A stretch of 17,775 nucleotides of DNA from Acidobacteriaceae bacterium (GCA_003135495.1 PLBX01000483.1:1-17775); one strand, 5' to 3'. Counted from the first letter of the stretch, positions 8,438 to 17,775 are shown. Made by a program: numbers and translations. The notes: generated from the sequence alone by a model not told the origin.

Positions 8438-8839
8438 CTACTTCGGATCCTTCAATATCTGGTCCTTCGGTTTTTCTGTGGGCTTTTCCGCAGTGGCCTT
8501 TTCCTCCTTCGAAGGGACGATGAAGCCAAATCTCGACTGCTGGCCGATCGCCGCAACGTTCACGCCACGTGGATCCTCGGGATTTGGCAAGTAAAGCGTG
8601 TGGCAGAATTCGCACCGGTACACCTCTTTGTTCGGTCCCCAGACTTTTTCCACGCAGCCGCACTCCTGTTCCAATACATCGGCAGCATAGAACCAGCGCT
8701 TCAGATGCCCGCCACAGAATTTTCCCTTCTCGTTTTTCTCGTTGCAGGCGCGCTGCCCCGGCTTTTTGATCTTAACCTTGTGGTTGGGTAGCTGCGGAAC
8801 TGCGCTCGTGCCTGCGCTCGCCGTTTCAGCGGATACCAT
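8438..8839 (-). CDS. Small Cys-rich probable zinc-binding protein, function unknown
   Basis: The product is 133 aa from the ATG at 8839, with a good AGGAG five bases upstream. I do not recognise a named family. Potential metal ligands are Cys32, Cys42 and His45 (FCGGH), Cys60 and Cys62 (ECGC), and Cys76, Cys79 and His80 (CEFCH), a zinc-ribbon-like spacing in the middle of the protein. The first 20 residues and the last 25 (KEEKATAEKPTEKPKDQILK) are low-complexity and probably disordered. No signal peptide or membrane segment is seen, so it should be cytosolic. The metallolyase gene starts 27 bases after its stop, so the two are probably cotranscribed. oxyR ends 127 bases upstream in the same direction. 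Good RBS, start and composition make it a real gene. Confidence 0.75.
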   Translation of the reverse strand: MVSAETASAGTSAVPQLPNHKVKIKKPGQRACNEKNEKGKFCGGHLKRWFYAADVLEQECGCVEKVWGPNKEVYRCEFCHTLYLPNPEDPRGVNVAAIGQQSRFGFIVPSKEEKATAEKPTEKPKDQILKDPK

Positions 8840-8965
8840 TTATTCTCCTGCGGCCCTTTGTGAAAGCCGCCCAACGCTATTTTACTCAGTGGCGCCTATT
8901 CAGACCAACGATGGTAGAAAGTTCGTCAACCACAAACCTTCGAGAGTGCACAAAAGGAGCTTTTG

Positions 8966-9841
8966 CTATTGAACGCTCGCGATCAATCGCAGCCACGACG
9001 TAAACTCGCGCATTGGCCGGCTGACCAAGTGACGCCGAGCGCGAATATATCCAATACGGCGGTAACTTTTTGTACGCAACGGCACGAGCGCACAGCCCGC
9101 GGCGTTCGACGAGGCCATCGCCGGCACCACGCTCAGCCCAAATCCAGCCCGCACCAACTCGAAAATGCTTTCCATCTGATTCGTCTCGAATACCGATCGA
9201 AGTTCAGCCTTGGCGCGCGTGCAAGCGGTCAGCACGTTGTCGCGCAAACAATGCCCTTCCTTTAGCAGCAACAGCCGTTCGTTGCGCAGGTCCTGCAGAT
9301 TGACCATAGGCCGGCCACATAGCGGATGTTTTCGAGGAACCACCAGCAACAATTCTTCTCGAAATAACTCGCTGCACACGATGTCAACTTTCGGAACAGG
9401 CAGACTGACAACCGCCAAATCAATCTCTCCTGCCTGCAAGGCTTCCACTAATTGCGATGTCGTCTCTTCCCTGAACTGCGGATTCACCTTTGGATAGCGC
9501 CGCGTAAAATCGCCGATTCTGCGCGCAATGAAATAGGGCATGATGGTTGGAATTACCCCAACGCGCAAGCTGTCATAGCCTTCGTTTAACGCCGCGATGC
9601 GACTTTCGGCTTCGGCCACCTGCTGCAAAATTCCGATCGCCATTTTGTGCAGGCCTTCGCCTGACGACGTCAGCCTTACCGACCGTCCAAGACGCTCGAA
9701 TAATATTGTGCCCAAATCCTTTTCAAGTCTCTTGATCTGTTGCGACAGAGAAGGCTGCGCGATGCCCAACTGCTCCGCCGCGCGCGTGAAACTGCCGGCA
9801 CGTACGATCGCGCAGAAATAACGCAGTTGGTGGACTTCCAT
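8966..9841 (-). CDS. oxyR: OxyR-type LysR-family peroxide regulator
   Basis: The product is 291 aa from the ATG at 9841, where the usual LysR start (MEVHQLRYFCAIVRAGSFTRAAEQ) begins; an ATG 17 codons earlier adds nothing conserved. The winged helix-turn-helix occupies residues 1-60 (AAEQLGIAQPSLSQQIKRLEKDLG). An effector domain with the substrate-binding-protein fold follows. Key evidence for OxyR is EGHCLRDNVLTAC: Cys198 and Cys207 are spaced exactly like the redox pair Cys199/Cys208 of E. coli OxyR. In the known mechanism, H2O2 oxidises these to a disulfide and switches the tetramer to activation. The gene is divergent from a catalase, with an OxyR-type operator between them, which fits catalase control. 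No clear Shine-Dalgarno is seen before the start. Confidence 0.92.
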   Translation of the reverse strand: MEVHQLRYFCAIVRAGSFTRAAEQLGIAQPSLSQQIKRLEKDLGTILFERLGRSVRLTSSGEGLHKMAIGILQQVAEAESRIAALNEGYDSLRVGVIPTIMPYFIARRIGDFTRRYPKVNPQFREETTSQLVEALQAGEIDLAVVSLPVPKVDIVCSELFREELLLVVPRKHPLCGRPMVNLQDLRNERLLLLKEGHCLRDNVLTACTRAKAELRSVFETNQMESIFELVRAGFGLSVVPAMASSNAAGCALVPLRTKSYRRIGYIRARRHLVSRPMREFTSWLRLIASVQ

Positions 9842-9903
9842 AATTAGTAGAACTTCGTCAGGGTCATTTGCACATTGCCGAATGCGCGCCATCGAAATCT
9901 CGC

Positions 9904-9970
9904 ATAGGTTTATCCTATTTCACTGATTCATTATGACATTTATCGCCTATGAGTAAAAGAGCATAGGATA
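9904..9970. promoter_or_regulatory. OxyR-type operator region between oxyR and the catalase gene
   Basis: At 9904-9918 the sequence ATAGGTTTATCCTAT matches the known OxyR half-operator ATAG-n-T-nnn-A-n-CTAT at every defined position except the single A. A degenerate second motif follows after 7 bases (9926-9940), as in the tetramer site. Further ATAGG/CCTAT elements are CCTAT at 9946-9950 and ATAGG at 9963-9967. TATCCTAT (9911-9918) and ATAGGATA (9963-9970) form an exact 8-bp inverted repeat. TAGGAT or GATACT near 9964-9972 could serve as the catalase -10; there is no good -35, as is common for OxyR-activated promoters. Confidence 0.7.
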
Positions 9971-10000
9971 CTCTCGACCTCACAACCTACTTTTAATTTC

Positions 10001-10006
10001 AAGGAG
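10001..10006 (+). promoter_or_regulatory. Shine-Dalgarno of the catalase gene
   Basis: AAGGAG lies 11 bases before the ATG at 10018, a somewhat long spacing. No other in-frame start lies closer, so the start at 10018 stands. Confidence 0.6.
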
Positions 10007-10017
10007 AGTGTGTCCCT

Positions 10018-11505
10018 ATGCCCGAGGAAAAGAAGCAGCTCACTACCGCCGCCGGCCGTCCGGTGGGAGATAATCAGAATTCGCTTACTGTTGGGCCGCG
10101 CGGCCCCATCGTTTTTGAAGATTTTCTACTCTTCGAAAAAATGGCTGTGTTCAATCGCGAGCGGATCCCGGAGCGCATTGTGCACGCTAAAGGTTCCGGC
10201 GCATACGGCCATTTCACCTGCACGAATCCCAACCTGGCGAAGTACACGACCGCTAAGCTTTTTTCTAAGGCCGGAAAGACTACGCCAACTTTCATTCGCT
10301 TCTCCACTGTCGGCGGCGAAAAGGGTTCAGCAGACACGGAGCGTGATCCGCGCGGTTTTGCGCTGAAGTTTTACACCGAAGAAGGCAACTGGGATATGAC
10401 CGGTAACAACACGCCAGTCTTCTTCATTCGCGACCCGCTCAAGTTCGGCGATTTCATCCACACGCAGAAACGTGATCCACAGACCAATTTAAAGTCGCCA
10501 ACCATGATGTGGGATTTCTGGTCGCTTTCGCCCGAGTCACTGCACCAGGTGACCATTCTGTTCTCCGACCGCGGCACTCCCGACGGCTATCGTCACATGG
10601 ATGGCTTCAGCAGCCACACCTTCAGCCTGATCAATGCCAACGACGAACTTTTTTACGTGAAGTATCACTTCAAAACCAAGCAAGGCATCAAGAACTTCAC
10701 CGGCGAATCAGCGGAGATGATGAAAGGCAAAGATCCCGACTACGCCCAGCGCGATCTCTTCAACGCTATCGCAAAAGGCGATTTCCCCAAGTGGACGGTC
10801 AGCATTCAGGTCATGCCGGAGAAAGAAGCGGATACTTACCACATCAATCCCTTCGATCTGACAAAGGTGTGGCCGCACGGAGATTATCCGCTGATTGAAA
10901 TCGGCGAACTGGTTCTCGATCGCAATCCGGAAAACTATTTTGCCGAAGTTGAGCAGGCGGCTTTCGAACCGAAGAACGTGGTTCAAGGAATGGGCTATTC
11001 GCCAGACAAGATGCTGCAAGCCCGATTGATTTCTTATCCGGACGCGCACCGCTATCGTCTGGGCGTGAACTACGACTCCCTGCCGGTGAACAAACCGCAG
11101 TGTCCCGTGATGCACTATCACCGCGACGGCGCCATGCGGTTCGATGGCAACTTCGGATCGGCGCCAAACTACGAGCCCAACAGTTTCGGCGGACCCAAGG
11201 AGAATCCTGATTATCGCGAACGGCCCAGATCGATCGCAGGTTCAGTCGATCGCCACAATCATCGTCTGGATAACGATTACTACTCGCAGCCGGGAAATCT
11301 TTTCCGCCTGATGAAGCCGGATGAGAAGAAGCGCTTGATCTCAAATATTGTCGGCAGCCTGAGCAACGCGCCCAAGCAGATTCAGGAGAGGCAGATTGGC
11401 CACTTCATGAAAGCTGACCCTGCCTATGGACGCGGGGTTGCTGAAGGGCTCGGCATCAACGTGGAACACCTCATGCCCAGAGAGCCTGCACTCGCTAGCG
11501 ACTAA
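10018..11505 (+). CDS. katA: Monofunctional heme catalase
   Basis: The product is 495 aa, the usual length of small-subunit catalases. It disproportionates 2 H2O2 to water and O2 in the cytosol. Catalytic His56 lies in [15 protein letters not shown], distal Asn130 in [15 protein letters not shown], and the proximal heme-ligand Tyr340 in [17 protein letters not shown]. The N-terminal arm, beta-barrel, wrapping loop and C-terminal helices (to [20 protein letters not shown]) are all present. The large C-terminal flavodoxin-like domain of HPII-type enzymes is absent, and there is no signal peptide. It is divergent from oxyR across a spacer with an OxyR-type site, so peroxide induction is expected. 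It is a single-gene unit closed by a terminator at 11530-11562. The symbol follows common usage for this family; subclade naming is uncertain. Confidence 0.96.
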   Translation: MPEEKKQLTTAAGRPVGDNQNSLTVGPRGPIVFEDFLLFEKMAVFNRERIPERIVHAKGSGAYGHFTCTNPNLAKYTTAKLFSKAGKTTPTFIRFSTVGGEKGSADTERDPRGFALKFYTEEGNWDMTGNNTPVFFIRDPLKFGDFIHTQKRDPQTNLKSPTMMWDFWSLSPESLHQVTILFSDRGTPDGYRHMDGFSSHTFSLINANDELFYVKYHFKTKQGIKNFTGESAEMMKGKDPDYAQRDLFNAIAKGDFPKWTVSIQVMPEKEADTYHINPFDLTKVWPHGDYPLIEIGELVLDRNPENYFAEVEQAAFEPKNVVQGMGYSPDKMLQARLISYPDAHRYRLGVNYDSLPVNKPQCPVMHYHRDGAMRFDGNFGSAPNYEPNSFGGPKENPDYRERPRSIAGSVDRHNHRLDNDYYSQPGNLFRLMKPDEKKRLISNIVGSLSNAPKQIQERQIGHFMKADPAYGRGVAEGLGINVEHLMPREPALASD

Positions 11506-11529
11506 ATCGAAGCGAACGAAGCGAACCGG

Positions 11530-11562
11530 GCCCTGGAGTCTTTAAAACTCTGGGGCTTTTTT
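11530..11562 (+). terminator. Intrinsic terminator of the catalase gene
   Basis: A 10-bp stem with two G-U pairs (11530-11539 with 11547-11556, GCCCTGGAGT / ACTCTGGGGC) and a 7-base loop is followed directly by TTTTTT. It starts 25 bases after the catalase stop and ends 22 bases before the stop of the convergent SDR gene. Confidence 0.85.
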
Positions 11563-11584
11563 CTGCGGTACGGACGTTCGCACG

Positions 11585-12349
11585 CTAGTGCGATACGTTG
11601 GCCATGGCTTCGTTGAGCCCGCGGAAAACGACATCGTAGTGCCCGCTCTCGGCCGCGAAGCGAAGCGCCTTCACGTTTTCGACGCATATCTCAACCGCTT
11701 TCGGCTGGTTCTTGAGGATATCCATCACTTGTTCAATGAACTTAGCTAGCGGCATTGCGCGAGGATCCGCGGCTCCGTTCAGAAGATCGGTTGCGACGTA
11801 GGGAGGAATTAATTCGAGAACCTCCGTCGTAGACTCGCGCAGCTGATAGCGCAGCGATTGCGTGTAGGAGTGGACGGCCGCCTTGGTCGCGCAATACGTC
11901 GGGGTGGGAGCCATCGGGACGAACGCCAGCCCGGACGAGACGTTCATGATGGCGGAGTATGGCTGCTTCCGCAGCAGAGGCAGCAGGTCGGCAGTGAGAC
12001 GGATTGGGCCGAGCAGGTTAGTGGCGACAATTGATTCTGCATCCGCGAGGTCGTCCTGTTGCTTCTGCAGATTTTCGAATCGCATAATGCCCGCATTATT
12101 GATCAATACATTCAACGCCGGGTATTGCGCTGCGACCTCATCCACAAAGGCGCGGATGTTCGCGGGGTCTTCGATGTCGAGCGTTAGCGATTTCATTCCC
12201 GCGTTCTTTTTGGTTGTTTCGTCGAGAGCCTGCTTACGCCGGCCGGAGATGATGACTTGATTCCCTAAAGCATGAAAGGCTTCTGCGAGCCCTCGGCCAA
12301 TGCCGGACCCTCCACCCGTGATAAGGATCGTGTTGCCTGTGATATTCAT
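11585..12349 (-). CDS. Short-chain dehydrogenase/reductase (classical SDR, DltE-like)
   Basis: The product is 254 aa with a single Rossmann domain. The cofactor loop is TGGGSGIG (11-18). SGRR (35-38) after beta-2 carries Arg residues typical of NADPH preference. Asp58 lies in LDIED. NNAG is at 84-87, Asn111 in ATNLLGP, and the catalytic Ser139 (NVSSG), Tyr152 and Lys156 (YCATK) are all present. The tetrad is complete, so it should be an active, soluble oxidoreductase; the substrate cannot be deduced. Overall it resembles the DltE/YqjQ-like SDRs often found in Acidobacteria (from memory, not a search). AGGAG is upstream but 13 bases from the ATG. The DinB-like gene precedes it by 73 bases in the same direction, so cotranscription is possible. 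Confidence 0.93.
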   Translation of the reverse strand: MNITGNTILITGGGSGIGRGLAEAFHALGNQVIISGRRKQALDETTKKNAGMKSLTLDIEDPANIRAFVDEVAAQYPALNVLINNAGIMRFENLQKQQDDLADAESIVATNLLGPIRLTADLLPLLRKQPYSAIMNVSSGLAFVPMAPTPTYCATKAAVHSYTQSLRYQLRESTTEVLELIPPYVATDLLNGAADPRAMPLAKFIEQVMDILKNQPKAVEICVENVKALRFAAESGHYDVVFRGLNEAMANVSH

Positions 12350-12422
12350 TTAGATTATTTACTCCTGCTTTAATTGTAGAAGGCAGTTCGATTCCTTTGA
12401 CTCTGGCGGAACTGCCGGCGAG

Positions 12423-12899
12423 CTAATCAAATTCCTTGCTTGGGGTGGCTTGGTCTGCACCCACCCGACCCGCAGTAATCTCGGCAATAACGTAGTATTC
12501 GCTTTTCATCGGGACTCCGGCCATTCTTCGCAGCATTGCGATCTGACCGATGTGCGTGAGCGCGTCGGCAATCGGGGCTTGAATTAATTGTTCCGCTGCA
12601 ACTTGCAGCGGCTTCTCCGACGCGAGGTAATCGTCGAACTTTTTTAAGGAGCCAAAAAAACGCTCGCACTCTTTCTCCCATGCGAGAGGAGTGGAATCGT
12701 GCCAATCGCGGCGGCCTTCACACATGGCGAGGGCCCAATCCATTAAATCGCCAATGTGCGCAAGAATTTTTGCCGGCGTGCGCGACGTTTCAGGAGCGCC
12801 GTAATTAGCAAAACCGGGGCCTGCGTTGCGGATTGCTTTCCCCCCGCGATAAGCAACGGTTGCCACCACATGGCGCAGAAGAACGCGAGATTCGTTCAT
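12423..12899 (-). CDS. DinB-like (DinB/YfiT superfamily) four-helix protein
   Basis: The product is 158 aa. The pattern fits the DinB-like four-helix bundle, in which metal-binding His residues sit on helices 2 and 3. Visible are AKILAHIGDLMDWALAM (His48) and ADALTHIGQIAMLRRMAGVP (His116), the latter in the typical TH-x-GQ-x-x-LRR-x-x-G arrangement. A Gln at 119 stands where many members carry a third His, so the metal site may be incomplete or altered. Members act as bacillithiol or mycothiol transferases and related thiol or maleylpyruvate enzymes; the function here is unknown. The start is 4 bases past the stop of the CHAD–HD gene (only 3 bases between), so translation is probably coupled. 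Confidence 0.8.
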   Translation of the reverse strand: MNESRVLLRHVVATVAYRGGKAIRNAGPGFANYGAPETSRTPAKILAHIGDLMDWALAMCEGRRDWHDSTPLAWEKECERFFGSLKKFDDYLASEKPLQVAAEQLIQAPIADALTHIGQIAMLRRMAGVPMKSEYYVIAEITAGRVGADQATPSKEFD

Positions 12900-12902
12900 A
12901 AT

Positions 12903-14669
12903 TTAAGCAGCCCTGTCGCCATCACCTGGCGATTCTTTATTGCCACTGCTACTAATCGTGTTATCCATTCCTTTTACGTTTGCGCTCGCACGTCTTCCGG
13001 TCGCGGCACTCGCGCGCGGCGCAGACGTGCGCAACGCTCGCACCAGCACAGGCCGTCGCAGAACCGTTTCCAGCAAATGTCGCGCGGCGGCCACGCGCTC
13101 TGCCGAACCGTCGAGAGCCGAATATCCTTCGGCCCGCACGACGATGAAATTGTCCTGCAGGCGAATCTCGACGCGCTTTGATACTGCTTGGTGTGCACCG
13201 GCCTGCGAAGCCGCAGCAGGCAGTACGCGTCGCATGTTGTTCGCTGGTTGTCGCGCCTCGAGGGCCACGGAGAGCCGCAGAATACCCGCCAGCAGCGTTG
13301 CTATCGGGCGATCCGGTAACTCGAGCCGTTGCATAATTTTTTCACGAGGACGTGGCAATGCGCCTCGATGATAACGCGCCACTATCGCCGCCAACTCCAA
13401 CTCCCGCACGCTGAACCCTATCGGCCGCGTCATTCCGCGAATCATCCGATACGATTTCTTCTGATGATTTTTCTCACCTTTCGATTTGCCCACCTCATGC
13501 ATCAATGCCGCCGCCTGCAATATCGAGCGCGGGTCGAGTTCCTCATTTTCATCAACATTATTTTCAGCAACTTTGTGTGAGGTTGAATTCGGACGAACCG
13601 GAATCGAGACAGAAAGCGACGAGCGGAGATTCGCGGATATCAATCCAACATTTCTTAACCCGTCGTACAAATAAAGCGCCACTTGAGCGACGCGCTGAGA
13701 ATGCGCACAATCGGGATCCATGTATCCAGCCCACGTTCGGAGGCGGCTCATCGCCGCCGTGCGCAGTTGCGGGCCCGACGGCAACTCCTCCCGCCACAGT
13801 CCCCATAAAGACTTGCGTCCCACCATCTTCTCTCGATAGCGCGCGAGTCTTTTATTACGCTCGTCATTTAATTTTGCGCGCCACTCTCTGCGACTTTTCA
13901 AATCAGGGAACGCAGCTACCTCGGGGTTAATTGCGGTGGCCCACAAGACGTCCAGATCATGCACTTCGCCGAGTAGATCCTGCAAATCTTTCAAATCGTC
14001 GCCCCAACGCGCGTGCTGTTGCGGCAGAAAATTTTCTACCGTGTAACGGAAGTGCTTGATGCCGATTCGGAGTTCATGCCAGCTAATGGTGGACCGCGTC
14101 CGCAGAGCGCGTTTATGCAAATCGTAAGCTTCCATCCACTTTTCAAGCGCGAGATGCAGATAGACGAGGCTTCCCGGCCGCACCCGGGAGGCTCGCTGCG
14201 GAAGCGATTTGCTCCACTGCCGCCATTGCTTGCGATTGAACTGATCGAGATCTTTGCGCGCCAGCTGTTTGCAATCAGCTTCCCGGGTTTTGATGTGCTC
14301 AAGTAGTTTGGCCGCGACCGGATCGCTTGTCTTGCCGGGTTCTTCGCCAGAATTCCCGCTCGCTTTCTCACTCAGTTTCTCGATCCACTCCTCCATCACT
14401 TGCATGTCGCGGAGGTCGCCAAGCGCCTGAAAAAGCTTCTTGCCCGCCTTCTTCATATCCTTCCACGAAGAATCAGGATCAAGTGCGATCAGGCCATCAG
14501 CGAGCGAACGGCAGCGTCGCAGCGCGACGCGCAGGTCATGCACCGCGTCGGCATCGAAATCTTTGTCAGCCCGATCGCATTCCTCGAGCACACGCTCCAT
14601 CCAGGAGCGGAGGCCGAGTTTAGGCTTTGCCGACTTCGCAGCGGGCTTCAGAATAGGACGGGCTGCCAC
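12903..14669 (-). CDS. CHAD domain fused to a Ppx/GppA-type HD domain
   Basis: The product is 588 aa from the GTG at 14669, chosen because AAGGAG ends four bases upstream. Longer in-frame starts reach 14843, but that would run through intergenic sequence and a palindromic repeat. CHAD, a basic helical polyphosphate-binding domain, spans about 19-285, with VHDLRVALRRCRSL near 43 and ELRIGIKHFRYTVENFLP near 199. Residues about 310-480 match the C-terminal HD-like domain of exopolyphosphatase/GppA: CAHSQRVAQVALYLYDGL (His323), AALMHEVGKSKG (His391, with Glu392 instead of Asp), NHQKKSYRMIRG (His402) and VARYHRGALPR (His434). The ASKHA phosphatase domain of Ppx is absent. The tail from about 550 is basic and low-complexity. 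The polyphosphate link comes from the two domain families; activity is unknown. It heads a tight pair with the DinB-like gene. Confidence 0.88.
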   Translation of the reverse strand: MAARPILKPAAKSAKPKLGLRSWMERVLEECDRADKDFDADAVHDLRVALRRCRSLADGLIALDPDSSWKDMKKAGKKLFQALGDLRDMQVMEEWIEKLSEKASGNSGEEPGKTSDPVAAKLLEHIKTREADCKQLARKDLDQFNRKQWRQWSKSLPQRASRVRPGSLVYLHLALEKWMEAYDLHKRALRTRSTISWHELRIGIKHFRYTVENFLPQQHARWGDDLKDLQDLLGEVHDLDVLWATAINPEVAAFPDLKSRREWRAKLNDERNKRLARYREKMVGRKSLWGLWREELPSGPQLRTAAMSRLRTWAGYMDPDCAHSQRVAQVALYLYDGLRNVGLISANLRSSLSVSIPVRPNSTSHKVAENNVDENEELDPRSILQAAALMHEVGKSKGEKNHQKKSYRMIRGMTRPIGFSVRELELAAIVARYHRGALPRPREKIMQRLELPDRPIATLLAGILRLSVALEARQPANNMRRVLPAAASQAGAHQAVSKRVEIRLQDNFIVVRAEGYSALDGSAERVAAARHLLETVLRRPVLVRALRTSAPRASAATGRRASANVKGMDNTISSSGNKESPGDGDRAA

Positions 14670-14832
14670 ATGGCTCCTTGAATATGGACGGAAACCATTG
14701 TCGCCTCTTTGCGCGGATTCTTCCAGAGTGGGCGGTTTCGTCTGTCTCGCGACATGGATGACAGAGGGTGGAATCTGTATCCGGATAACGAAAAGGAAAC
14801 TTTGGAAGGCAGGGTTAGAAAGGGAGGAAGAG

Positions 14833-14857
14833 AGACGCGGCAAGCCGCGTCTCTACG
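14833..14857 (-). repeat. Dispersed palindromic repeat, copy 2
   Basis: This is the exact reverse complement of 7116-7140. Here the hairpin extends to 11 bp (14831-14841 with 14844-14854, AGAGACGCGGC / GCCGCGTCTCT) with an AA loop. Read along the - strand it begins 8 bases after the lon stop, in the same orientation relative to the preceding gene as copy 1. It is followed by a pyrimidine-rich stretch rather than a T-run. Confidence 0.8.
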
Positions 14858-14865
14858 ACAGCTCT

Positions 14866-17277
<2,412 letters not shown>

Positions 17278-17313
17278 TAGTATTTACCTACCAGTTTCTC
17301 TATTAATTTCTTG

Positions 17314-17334
17314 CTTGAGTGAGTTTCGCTCAAC
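17314..17334. promoter_or_regulatory. HAIR-type inverted repeat (candidate HspR site) before lon
   Basis: The site is CTTGAGT-N7-GCTCAAC. The known HspR-associated inverted repeat is CTTGAGT-N7-ACTCAAG. Here the left arm is identical (7/7) and the right arm matches 5/7, with the exact spacing. It lies 37-57 bases before the lon start, where a repressor could block a promoter or elongation. HspR control of lon is known from Streptomyces. No hspR gene is in this window. Confidence 0.6.
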
Positions 17335-17386
17335 TTTTGATGATCCAAACCCCTCATAGGATGCAACTCCCATGCTAGGTTGTTGA

Positions 17387-17414
17387 ATTCTAGACCTTTT
17401 TAACTCATTTGCAA
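17387..17414 (-). promoter_or_regulatory. Candidate sigma-70-type promoter of lon
   Basis: On the - strand, -35 TTGCAA (17414-17409), a 16-base spacer, and -10 TAGAAT (17392-17387, 5/6 match). The start would be near 17380, giving a leader of about 100 nt with the HAIR repeat inside it. A second, poorer option is TTGAGC with ATTAAT (17307-17302), overlapping the repeat, but its spacer is 20 bases. Confidence 0.35.
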
Positions 17415-17618
17415 GACTTGTGAGAGTTCCGTACCCACTGCGGTAACACGCCTACCGGTTGGCCGACGCCCCAGTTGCCTCCGACCCTACACGCATTGCA
17501 AAAAATGCGATGTGCAACCGCTCACGCGTGATTGTGACGAAAAAAAGGATATAAACCTTGAGGTTATTAAGTCTTCAAGCTGTGAAATAGCTAAGATCGG
17601 CCAAGGTAGGTCGAACCT

Positions 17619-17775
17619 TTACGCCCCGGGATAGACCCCCAGCACCTTGACCAGTTCCGCAACCTCACTCAAATGACGCAGTGCATTTCGCGACTCTTCG
17701 TTGTCACCTGATAGTAGATCGACAAAAAAGACGTATTCCCACGGACGGCCGCGCATCGGGCGCGACTCGATCTTG
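17619..17775 (-). CDS. pheA: Prephenate dehydratase, C-terminal end (ACT domain)
   Basis: Only the last 51 codons are in the window, ending at TAA 17619-17621. The translation starts KIESRPMRGRPWEYVFFVDL and ends ELVKVLGVYPGA. The ESRP motif and the following RPWEYVFFVD strand are diagnostic of the phenylalanine-binding ACT domain at the C-terminus of PheA. The enzyme converts prephenate to phenylpyruvate in phenylalanine synthesis, and ACT binding of Phe gives feedback inhibition. Whether a chorismate mutase domain is fused at the N-terminus cannot be seen. It is transcribed in the same direction as lon but separated from it by 341 bases, so it is probably a separate unit. Confidence 0.88.
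   Translation of the reverse strand, partial: KIESRPMRGRPWEYVFFVDLLSGDNEESRNALRHLSEVAELVKVLGVYPGA

Larger units (their letters stand above)
17278..17618. other. 341-base non-coding gap between pheA end and lon
   Basis: I see no convincing reading frame with start and RBS, no tRNA and no repeat shared with the rest of the window. It holds the HAIR-type repeat, the candidate lon promoter, a small 6-bp hairpin at 17492-17509 (CGCATT / AATGCG) and an A-rich stretch near 17540. On the - strand, AACCTCAAGGTT followed a few bases later by a T-run could be a weak pheA terminator. Confidence 0.6.

Noticed and set aside
9842..9892. Upstream start of OxyR, 17 codons earlier
   Set aside because: LysR proteins normally begin right at the MEVHQLRYF segment, and the earlier start would leave almost no leader beside the operator.
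14670..14843. Upstream extension of the CHAD–HD protein to a start at 14843
   Set aside because: It would begin inside the palindromic repeat and has no conserved sequence; the GTG at 14669 has a strong AAGGAG.
17492..17509. 6-bp hairpin CGCATT / AATGCG upstream of lon
   Set aside because: Short stem, no T-run and no known motif; expected by chance in a gap of this size.
17545..17570. Possible terminator after pheA (AACCTCAAGGTT then T-run, - strand)
   Set aside because: The stem is only 5 bp with a 2-base loop and is separated from the T-run by several bases; too weak to list as a terminator.

Overview
The window looks like the chromosome of a soil-type Acidobacteriota (Koribacter/Terriglobales-like). 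The main reasons are a very large Oar-like TonB-dependent receptor with an N-terminal carboxypeptidase-regulatory-like domain, the moderately high GC, the LacI and TPR genes beside the receptor, and a CHAD–HD fusion. This placement is inference from gene content; there is no rRNA or other taxonomic marker. I see no tRNA, rRNA, CRISPR array, transposase, prophage gene or origin. The region reads as ordinary chromosome with several well-defined regulatory sites.

Layout. (1) 1-692 (+): 3' part of a PLP-dependent Cys/Met-metabolism enzyme, closed by a 13-bp bidirectional terminator it shares with the next, convergent gene. (2) 773-5866 (-): a TonB-dependent receptor gene, preceded by a LacI-family regulator gene on the same strand. 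The gap between them holds a promoter-like sequence with a LacI-type palindrome directly after the -10. A secreted TPR protein (5913-7091, +) starts 46 bp from the LacI start, divergently. (3) 7092-8839: a palindromic repeat, then (-) a DRE-TIM metallolyase of the isopropylmalate/homocitrate synthase type behind a small Cys-rich probable zinc protein. (4) 8966-11562: oxyR (-) and a catalase (+) diverge from a spacer with an ATAG-N7-CTAT OxyR-type site and further ATAGG/CCTAT elements; the catalase ends in a terminator. (5) 11585-17277 (-): an SDR oxidoreductase, a DinB-like protein, a CHAD + Ppx/GppA-type HD fusion, and Lon protease. A second copy of the palindromic repeat lies just after lon. 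A HAIR-type (HspR) inverted repeat lies just before lon. (6) 17619-17775 (-): 3' end of prephenate dehydratase (ACT domain).

How the genes work together. OxyR carries both redox cysteines and faces the catalase, a classical peroxide-response pair. Lon behind a HAIR element suggests heat-shock control by an HspR repressor encoded elsewhere. The LacI/TonB-receptor pair looks like a self-contained nutrient-uptake switch. The CHAD–HD protein points to polyphosphate biology. The less explained parts are the metallolyase/zinc-protein pair, the CHAD–HD/DinB pair and the dispersed palindrome. I did not find a convincing wholly new multi-gene system; the most useful leads are the regulatory sites and the two odd gene pairs.
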